Assembly: GCA_018819165.1 (NCBI GenBank)
Contig: JAHJQP010000131.1
Coordinates: 1-12,236, forward strand
Source: Pseudomonadota bacterium
Lineage (GTDB): Bacteria; Desulfobacterota; Syntrophia; Syntrophales; UBA5619
Length of the DNA: 12,236 nucleotides
Direction: 5' to 3'
Both the position numbers and the translations under genes were made by a program. Under the pieces are notes generated by a model. That model was not told the DNA's origin and searched no databases. It was given only the letters and a program-made list of their open reading frames with translations. Positions within the stretch are counted from its first letter, which is position 1, and each line of letters begins with the position of its first letter. This document shows, piece after piece, positions 6,342 through 12,236 of this stretch.

Positions 6342-9191
6342 ATGCCCTATGCCGTAGGTTCTTTAGTCAGAGCGCGCAGCAGAGAATGGGTGGTGCTCCC
6401 CGAGTCGCAGGACGATTTTCTGATGCTGCGGCCTTTGGGGGGGACGGAGGATGAAATCGCCGGGATCTGCACCGCCCTGGAGCCGGTCGAACCGGCCCGT
6501 TTCGATCTTCCCGACCCGAACGAAATCGGCGATTACCGCTCCTGCCGCCTCCTGCGGGACGCCATCCGCCTGGGCTTCCGCTCCAGCGCGGGACCGTTCC
6601 GTTCTTTTGCCAAAATCGGCGTCGAGCCCAGGCCCTATCAGTTGGTTCCTCTCCTGATGGCTTTGAAGCTGGACCCGGTGCGTCTTCTGATCGCCGATGA
6701 CGTCGGCGTGGGGAAGACCGTCGAGGCGGGGTTGATCGCTAGGGAACTCCTCGACCGGGGCGAGGCGACGCGCCTGGCTGTCCTGTGCCCGCCCCACCTG
6801 GCCGAGCAGTGGCAGACGGAGTTGGAAGCCAAGTTTCACATCTCCGCGGAACTTGTCCTGCCGGGAACCGCCGGCCGCCTGGAGAGGCATAGTCATCTTC
6901 GCATCGGCGAGTCCCTGTTCGACCATTACCCGTACGTCGTCGTCTCCATGGACTACATCAAGGCCGACCGCCGCCGCGATGAGTTCATCCGGACCTGTCC
7001 GGAGCTGGTCATTGTCGATGAGGCCCACGGCTGCGCCTACGCGGAGGTTCAGCGGGGAGGGCGGCACCAGCGAAACCGCCTGATCAGCAGTATCGCCCAG
7101 GATCCGAACCGCCACCTTATCCTCGTGACGGCGACACCCCACAGCGGCAAGGACGAGGCGTTCCGGTCGCTGTTGTCTTTTATCGATCCTGCCTTCGCCG
7201 ATCTGCCGTCCGAACTTGCCGGACCGCAGAACGAACCCTACCGCCGGAAACTTGCCGCCCATTTCGTCCAGCGCCGCCGGGCCGACATCCGCCATTACAT
7301 GAAGACCGACACCCCATTCCCGAGTCGCGAGGACCGAGAGGAAACCTACGCCTTGGGCGAAGGCTCGGATTACCGGCGCCTCTTCGACCGGGTCCTCGAC
7401 TACGCCCGCGAGACGGTTCAAGACCAGGCAGGCGGTCATTACCGGCAGAGGGTCCGCTGGTGGTCCGCCCTGGCCCTTTTACGCTCCCTCGCCAGCAGTC
7501 CCGCGGCTGCCGCGGCCACCCTGAGGAACCGCGCCGCATCCGCCGACGCCGGGACGCCCGAGGAAGCCGACGAGATCGGCCGCCGCACCGTCCTGGATAT
7601 CGACCTGGAGGATGCCGGAGAAGGGGCAGACCTCATCCCCGGGAGCGACCCCGGAGATGCCGAGGAAACAGCGGACGCGGATCAGGCCCTGCGTCGGCGC
7701 CTTCTCGCGATGGCAAGGGAAGCGGACAAAATTGCCGGTGAAAAGGACGCCAAACTCAAAAAAGCGATCACCCTGGTCAAAGAATTGCTGAAGGACGGCT
7801 ACAACCCCATCGTCTTTTGCCGGTTCATCCCCACGGCGGAGTACGTCGCCGAGCAGCTCCGCAAGGCGCTGCCCGCGGACGTGGCCGTCGCGGCGGTCAC
7901 GGGAACCCTTCCACACGCCGAGCGGGAGGAGAGGATCATTCAACTGGCTGAAAACCCCAAGCGGGTCCTCGTCTGCACCGATTGCCTGAGCGAAGGGATC
8001 AACCTCCAGGAGCGCTTCGACGCCGTCATGCACTACGATCTCGCCTGGAACCCCACCCGCCACGAGCAGCGGGAGGGCCGCGTGGACCGCTTCGGCCAGC
8101 CCCGCGACAGGATCCGGGTCCTCACCTACTACGGGACGGACAACCAGATCGACGGCATCGTCCTGGACGTCCTGATCCGGAAGCACAAGACGATCCGGAC
8201 AACCCTGGGCATCTCCGTTCCCGTCCCCGTGGAAACCGCCCAGGTGATCGAGGCGATCTTCGAGGGCCTCCTCCTCCGGGAAAGGGCCACAGGCAGCGCC
8301 CAAGCCTATCTGCCCGGATTCGATGAGATGTTCAAACCGCAACGCAAGGAACTTTTCAGCAAATGGGATGACGCCACAGCGCGCGAAAAGCGATCCCGGA
8401 CCGTCTTTGCCCAGGAGACCATCAAGGTGGACGAGGTCGCGGCGGAACTGCAGGTGGTGCAGGCGTCGATCGGTCTGGGCGCCGATGTCCGGCGTTTCGT
8501 CCTGGATGCGTTTACCGCCCACGGCGCGGTGATTACGGACCGGAAGGATTCGTATCGATTTGACCTGACGGAATCCCCAGCGCCGCTGAAAGATGCCCTT
8601 CTCTATAGCAAGCCTTTCCAGGGGCGTTTCGACATGCCCGTTCAGGAGGGGGTTTCCTATCTGAACCGCACCCATCCCACAGTAGAGGCCCTGGCGGCCT
8701 ATGTGATGAACGCATCCCTGGACCCCCTCCTGAAAGGCATCGCCCGGCGCTGCGGCGTCATCTACACCCACAGGGTCGAGCGCCGGACGACCCTGCTCCT
8801 CGTCCGGTTCCGCTACTACATCATCACGACCCGAAACGGCATCGACAATCCCCTCCTGGCGGAAGATTGCCGACTGCTCGGATTTTCCGGCGCGCCGGAG
8901 CGGGTTGAATGGCTGGATGATGACGCAGCCGAAAAGCTGATCCTGGCTGAACCGGCGATGAACATCAGCCCGGACCGCGCCGCCCAGTTCGTTACAAGGA
9001 TCGTCGAGAGCTTTGATTATCTGAAGCTGCATCTGGAAAAAGAGGCCTTCCGGCGGGGCGAAGAGCTGCTGAACGCCCACCGGCACGTCCGCAGCGCCGC
9101 CCGGATGAGCGGCGTGAAATACCGCGTCGAACCGCACCTGCCCCCGGATGTGTTGGGGATTTACGTTTATCTGCCCGTGACTCAGCCATGA
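6342..9191 (+). CDS. drmD: SNF2/RapA-type helicase (DrmD-like, DISARM class 1)
   Basis: This 949-residue cytoplasmic DNA-dependent ATPase belongs to the SNF2 family, RapA/HepA branch. Motif I is ADDVGVGKTVEAGLI with Lys125; motif II is VDEAH (Asp226-His229); motif III is VTATPHSGKDE (262 onward). The second lobe has NPIVFCRFIPTAEYVAEQL, then VLVCTDCLSEGINLQERF (motif V) and HEQREGRVDRFGQ (574-586, motif VI). All catalytic motifs are intact. An acidic, low-complexity linker of about 60 residues (around 400-450, rich in Glu, Asp, Ala) separates the two lobes. The ~300-residue C-terminal part has no motif I can name. Length and motif style fit DrmD, the SNF2 helicase that marks class 1 DISARM, and its coupling to the methylase (ATGA overlap) fits that system. 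In DISARM it acts with the methylase and DrmA/B against incoming unmethylated DNA. A generic RapA-like helicase from another methylase-linked system is the alternative. The SNF2 assignment is firm, the gene symbol moderate. Confidence 0.88.
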   Translation: MPYAVGSLVRARSREWVVLPESQDDFLMLRPLGGTEDEIAGICTALEPVEPARFDLPDPNEIGDYRSCRLLRDAIRLGFRSSAGPFRSFAKIGVEPRPYQLVPLLMALKLDPVRLLIADDVGVGKTVEAGLIARELLDRGEATRLAVLCPPHLAEQWQTELEAKFHISAELVLPGTAGRLERHSHLRIGESLFDHYPYVVVSMDYIKADRRRDEFIRTCPELVIVDEAHGCAYAEVQRGGRHQRNRLISSIAQDPNRHLILVTATPHSGKDEAFRSLLSFIDPAFADLPSELAGPQNEPYRRKLAAHFVQRRRADIRHYMKTDTPFPSREDREETYALGEGSDYRRLFDRVLDYARETVQDQAGGHYRQRVRWWSALALLRSLASSPAAAAATLRNRAASADAGTPEEADEIGRRTVLDIDLEDAGEGADLIPGSDPGDAEETADADQALRRRLLAMAREADKIAGEKDAKLKKAITLVKELLKDGYNPIVFCRFIPTAEYVAEQLRKALPADVAVAAVTGTLPHAEREERIIQLAENPKRVLVCTDCLSEGINLQERFDAVMHYDLAWNPTRHEQREGRVDRFGQPRDRIRVLTYYGTDNQIDGIVLDVLIRKHKTIRTTLGISVPVPVETAQVIEAIFEGLLLRERATGSAQAYLPGFDEMFKPQRKELFSKWDDATAREKRSRTVFAQETIKVDEVAAELQVVQASIGLGADVRRFVLDAFTAHGAVITDRKDSYRFDLTESPAPLKDALLYSKPFQGRFDMPVQEGVSYLNRTHPTVEALAAYVMNASLDPLLKGIARRCGVIYTHRVERRTTLLLVRFRYYIITTRNGIDNPLLAEDCRLLGFSGAPERVEWLDDDAAEKLILAEPAMNISPDRAAQFVTRIVESFDYLKLHLEKEAFRRGEELLNAHRHVRSAARMSGVKYRVEPHLPPDVLGIYVYLPVTQP

Positions 9192-12160
9192 GAGGAAAAA
9201 CCGGCGACATATTCACGACAATACGAACCGAAGGCGCCCTGCTCCCGGCGGAGATCCTCCGGCGCATCGTCGAAGGGGACCGTAAACTGGAGGGACTGGA
9301 CCCGGAATCCTATCATCTGGAAAAATCGGAGAAGATCAACGAGGCCGTCAACCGGGCCTGGTTCCGCTGCCTTGGCGCCTGGCGCACCTTCCGGGCCGCC
9401 GCGGTAAAGCTTGCCGATTCGGACACCGGGACTACCTTGACCCGCGAGCGCTGGCTCCTGATCCTGTTCCAGGAACTGGGCTACGGCAGGTTGCTGGACG
9501 CGAAAGCTCTGGAGATCGGGGGCAACACCTACCCGATCAGTCATGTCTGGCATCACACCCCCATCCACCTGGTCAGTTTCCGCCAGGACATGGACCGCCG
9601 GACGCCGGGCGTGGCCGGGGCCGCCCGTCTGAGCCCCCACAGCCTCGTTCAGGAGTTTCTCAACCGTTCCGAGAATCATCTCTGGGGCGTCGTCTCCAAC
9701 GGCCACCGTCTCCGGATCTTGCGCGATAACATCAGTCTGACCCGCCAGACCTACGTCGATTTTGATTTGGAAGCCCTAATGGACGGCGAGATCTACCCCG
9801 ATTTCGTCCTTTTGTATCTCCTGTTGCACCAGTCCCGCCTGGAGGCGGATAAACCCGAAGAGTGCAGGCTGGAGAAATGGAGCCGGGAGGCCCAGGAACG
9901 AGGAACCCGAGCCCTGGACCGGCTCCGGGACGGCGTGGAACAGGCTATCACCGCCCTGGGGCAGGGATTTCTCGCCCACCCTGAAAACACGGCCCTCCGC
10001 AGAGCCCTGCAAGCCGGGACTCTAAGCCCCCTCGGCTACTATAAGCAGCTCCTGCGCCTGATCTACCGTTTCATCTTTCTCTTCGTCGCCGAAGATCGAG
10101 GGCTCATCCCGCTTTCGGATATCTCAGCCGATGTCAGAAAGCGCTATACATTTTATGCCATCGCCCGTCTCCGCCGTCTGGCGGGCCGGCGCCGGGGAAC
10201 CCGCCACGGCGACCTATATGCAGGGCTTCGTGTCACCTTCGCCTGCCTGGAAAAGGGCGAGCCAAGCCTCGGCATTCCCGCCCTGAACGGCTTTCTCTTC
10301 TCCCCGGAGACCCTCCCCGATCTCAACGGCTGCAAAATGGCCAACGACGCGCTCCTGTCCGCCATTCGCGGCCTCTGCTATACCGAGGAGAACCGCCTCC
10401 TCCGCCCCGTCGATTACCGCAACCTCGGAACGGAAGAACTGGGCAGCGTCTATGAAAGCCTCCTGGAGCTCCACCCGGAACTAAACGCGGAGGCATTTAC
10501 CTTCGCCCTCAAGACCTACGCCGGCTCGGAGCGCAAGACGACGGGGTCCTATTACACCCACCCGTCGCTCATCCGCTGCCTCTTGGATTCCGCACTGGAA
10601 CCGCTGCTCGACGAGGCCATGAAGAAGCCCGATCCGGAGGAGGCCATCCTCTCTCTGAAGTTCGTGGACCCCGCCTGCGGCTCCGGCCATTTCCTCATCG
10701 CCGCCGCCCACCGCATTGCCAAGCGCCTGGCTGTCGTCCGGACCGGCGAAGGGGAGCCCCCGCTGGAAGCCCTTCGGGAAGCCCTACGGGACGTGGTCGC
10801 CAACTGCATTTACGGCGTGGACATCAATCCCCTGGCCGTGGAACTCTGCAAGGTGGCCCTCTGGCTGGAGTCCCTCGACCCGCGCAAGCCTCTGGGTTTT
10901 TTGGACCACCGGATCAAATGCGGTAACTCCATCATTGGGGCAACACCGGAGCTGCTGGCCAAAGGCATCCCCGACGACGCCTTCAAAACCATCGAAGGGG
11001 ACGACCCCGCCGTCGCCTCCTCCATCCGCCGGAAAAACAAGGAAGAGAGGAAGGGGCAGCAGGACCTTTTCCTGATCCAGGAAGACCGCTCCGACTGGCG
11101 GGAAGCGGCCTCGGCCTATGCCACCTGGGCATCCCTTCCCGAAGACAACATCGGACAGGTTTCGGAAAAAGCCCGGCAGTATGACACCCTTCTGGGGGGG
11201 CGCGCCATCCGCCATCAGCACGACCTGGCGGATCTCTGGACGGCGGCCTTCTTCTGGCCTCTGACGAAGGCGACCTACGATACCGTTCCCACACAGGACG
11301 TCTTCCGCCGCCTCCGCGACGGGGCCTATGCCCTCGACGGAAAGACCGCCGGCCGGGTGAAGGCGCTGGCGGAAGAGCACCGCTTCTTCCACTGGCATCT
11401 GGAGTTCCCCGAAGTTTTCATGAAACGGAAGGGGTTCGACTGCGACCTCGGCAACCCCCCCTGGGAGCGGATCAAGCTCCAAGAAAAAGAGTTTTTTGCC
11501 CAGCGGGACCCGGAGATCGCAAACGCCCCCAACGCCGCCGCCCGCAAGCGTCTGATCGCGAATCTTCCCGAGACAAACCCCGACCTCTGGAAGGCCTTCG
11601 CATCGGCCAAGCGGATGGCTGAGGGCGAGAGCCACTTCTTTCGAACGTCAGGTCGCTATCCCCTCTCCGCCGTTGGCGACCTCAATACCTACCAGATCTT
11701 CGCCGGTCTCTTCCGGGAACTCCTGTCGGACAAGGGCCGCGCCGGGGTGATCGTCCCCACGGGGATTGCCACGGACGACACGAACAAGCAGTTCTTCGCC
11801 GACCTGACGGAGAAGAAGGCACTCTTGAGTCTCTATGATTTTGAGAACCGGGAAGGCATCTTTCCCGCTGTTCACAGGTCGTATAAGTTTTGTCTCCTCA
11901 CCATGGGCGGGCCGGACGCCGCCCCCGAGGGGACCGATTTCGCCTTCTTCCTGACCAATACGGCACAGCTCCATGAATCGGACCGCCATTTCAAGCTCTC
12001 CTCAGAAGACATCGCCCTCCTGAACCCCAACACCCGCACCTGCCCCATCTTCCGAAGCAAGCGGGACGCCGAACTGACAAAGAAGCTCTATCAAACTATT
12101 GGTAACGTTCAAAAGGTGGGGCAAACTTTTTCAATAGGTGTTTTTTGGAATGGCCGATAG
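9188..12160 (+). CDS. drmMI: N6-adenine DNA methyltransferase (DrmMI-like), 3' end interrupted
   Basis: This is a large SAM-dependent adenine-N6 DNA methyltransferase of the Eco57I/COG1002 type, 990 codons in the present frame. The start ATG overlaps the SNF2 stop (ATGA, 9188-9191), implying translational coupling; no Shine-Dalgarno is needed or seen. The N-terminal ~230 residues contain LSPHSLVQEFLNRSE and HLWGVVSNGHRLRILRDN, a segment typical of large type IIG-like methylases. A helical region follows (about 240-420). The SAM site is FVDPACGSGHFLIAAA (492-507), with YGVDINPLAVELCK (542-555) as the next motif. The catalytic NPPW is at 756-759, after a long insert carrying a charged patch (RRKNKEERKGQQD). 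The family-like sequence ends near RDAELTKKLYQ (codon for Q at 12092). The next residues, TIGNVQKVGQTFSIGVFWNGR, are encoded by apparent IS DNA. The protein is therefore truncated, and its target-recognition C-terminus is missing or displaced beyond the IS. In DISARM such a methylase marks host DNA as self. Methylase call is firm; the truncation is well supported. Confidence 0.87.
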   Translation: MRGKTGDIFTTIRTEGALLPAEILRRIVEGDRKLEGLDPESYHLEKSEKINEAVNRAWFRCLGAWRTFRAAAVKLADSDTGTTLTRERWLLILFQELGYGRLLDAKALEIGGNTYPISHVWHHTPIHLVSFRQDMDRRTPGVAGAARLSPHSLVQEFLNRSENHLWGVVSNGHRLRILRDNISLTRQTYVDFDLEALMDGEIYPDFVLLYLLLHQSRLEADKPEECRLEKWSREAQERGTRALDRLRDGVEQAITALGQGFLAHPENTALRRALQAGTLSPLGYYKQLLRLIYRFIFLFVAEDRGLIPLSDISADVRKRYTFYAIARLRRLAGRRRGTRHGDLYAGLRVTFACLEKGEPSLGIPALNGFLFSPETLPDLNGCKMANDALLSAIRGLCYTEENRLLRPVDYRNLGTEELGSVYESLLELHPELNAEAFTFALKTYAGSERKTTGSYYTHPSLIRCLLDSALEPLLDEAMKKPDPEEAILSLKFVDPACGSGHFLIAAAHRIAKRLAVVRTGEGEPPLEALREALRDVVANCIYGVDINPLAVELCKVALWLESLDPRKPLGFLDHRIKCGNSIIGATPELLAKGIPDDAFKTIEGDDPAVASSIRRKNKEERKGQQDLFLIQEDRSDWREAASAYATWASLPEDNIGQVSEKARQYDTLLGGRAIRHQHDLADLWTAAFFWPLTKATYDTVPTQDVFRRLRDGAYALDGKTAGRVKALAEEHRFFHWHLEFPEVFMKRKGFDCDLGNPPWERIKLQEKEFFAQRDPEIANAPNAAARKRLIANLPETNPDLWKAFASAKRMAEGESHFFRTSGRYPLSAVGDLNTYQIFAGLFRELLSDKGRAGVIVPTGIATDDTNKQFFADLTEKKALLSLYDFENREGIFPAVHRSYKFCLLTMGGPDAAPEGTDFAFFLTNTAQLHESDRHFKLSSEDIALLNPNTRTCPIFRSKRDAELTKKLYQTIGNVQKVGQTFSIGVFWNGR
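12108..12140. repeat. Paired 11-bp direct repeats, 22-bp spacing
   Basis: TTCAAAAGGTG (12108-12118) and TTCAATAGGTG (12130-12140) differ at one base and are spaced 22 bp, about two helical turns. This suggests transposase-binding subterminal repeats at the element's end. Confidence 0.6.
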
Positions 12161-12171
12161 ATGTTTGAGTG

Positions 12172-12236
12172 GAGTTACCCACAACCGCGTCCGGCCGTGC
12201 TATTAAAGGGCTGCCAGACGCGGATGTGGATAACTC
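12172..12236. repeat. 24-bp imperfect inverted repeat with a DnaA-box-like core
   Basis: Left arm 12172-12195 (begins GAGTTACCCACA) and right arm 12213-12236 (ends TGTGGATAACTC) match at 21 of 24 positions around a 17-nt spacer. The right arm contains TGTGGATAA at 12225-12233, a perfect reverse-complement match to the DnaA box TTATCCACA. The left arm has TTACCCACA, one base off. It could be a regulatory or host-factor site ahead of the transposase gene, or a transcription-blocking hairpin protecting the element from read-through. The repeat may extend past the window end. Confidence 0.65.

Larger units (their letters stand above)
12098..12236. mobile_element. Left end of an insertion sequence, probably IS21-like, inside the methylase gene
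   Basis: From about 12098 the sequence changes abruptly from GC-rich coding DNA to non-coding DNA with A/T runs. It has subterminal direct repeats TTCAAAAGGTG (12108-12118) and TTCAATAGGTG (12130-12140), 22 bp apart. A weaker third copy, CCGATAGATG, lies at 12154-12163. Multiple terminal repeats of this kind are typical of IS21-family ends. A long inverted repeat then follows to the window edge. The methylase frame dies in it at TAG 12158-12160. No transposase (istA/istB) is visible because the window ends. The exact IS boundary and target duplication cannot be set without the other end; family assignment is inference. Confidence 0.55.

Noticed and set aside
7479..9137. 552-codon open frame on the minus strand
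   Set aside because: It is a codon-bias shadow of the SNF2 gene, whose motifs V and VI occupy this region.
12172..12236. Chromosomal replication origin, because of the DnaA-box-like pair
   Set aside because: Only one perfect box and one near-match, no DnaA-box cluster or dnaA/dnaN gene nearby, and the site sits inside an apparent IS end.

Overview
The window is about 60% G+C over most of its length. It is dominated by three very large plus-strand genes (about 1138-12160) that read as one defence operon. The host looks like a Gram-negative bacterium of deltaproteobacterial (Desulfobacterota/Syntrophales-like) type. That guess rests on codon and base composition, a DUF4412-like periplasmic protein tail at the left edge and a REP/MITE-like palindromic repeat; it is an inference, not a taxonomic proof.

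Left flank (1-1137): the 3' part of a DUF4412-like gene is broken by an in-frame insertion of about 84 bp that carries two hairpins and a stop codon. A gene-poor stretch follows. It contains a GC-rich hairpin and an attC-like folded site ending in GTTAGAT (about 609-668), then an AT-rich leader with a perfect 8-bp inverted repeat (820-847) and a small unrecognised ORF (900-1100).

Defence operon (1138-12160): (1) a DEAD/DEAH superfamily-2 helicase with a C-terminal DUF1998 region (COG1205/DruE-like), several CxxC pairs and an extra C-terminal Vsr/DUF559-like nuclease-fold domain. (2) A RapA/HepA-type SNF2 helicase resembling DrmD of class 1 DISARM. (3) A large N6-adenine DNA methyltransferase with the NPPW motif, resembling DrmMI of DISARM. 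Genes 2 and 3 overlap by ATGA, and genes 1 and 2 are 27 nt apart with a good Shine-Dalgarno, so the three are probably co-transcribed. The mix is unusual: SNF2 plus methylase is the DISARM class 1 signature, but the DISARM pair drmA + drmB (helicase, separate DUF1998 protein) is replaced here by a single helicase-DUF1998 protein of the Druantia DruE type with a nuclease tail.

Decay: the operon is damaged at both ends. The first helicase has a 1-base frameshift near codon 32, upstream of its Walker A motif. The methylase reading frame runs into what looks like the left end of an IS21-like insertion sequence (about 12098 to the window end), with 22-bp-spaced terminal direct repeats and a long inverted repeat containing a DnaA-box-like TGTGGATAA. 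The rest of the methylase and any further operon genes would lie beyond this element, outside the window.
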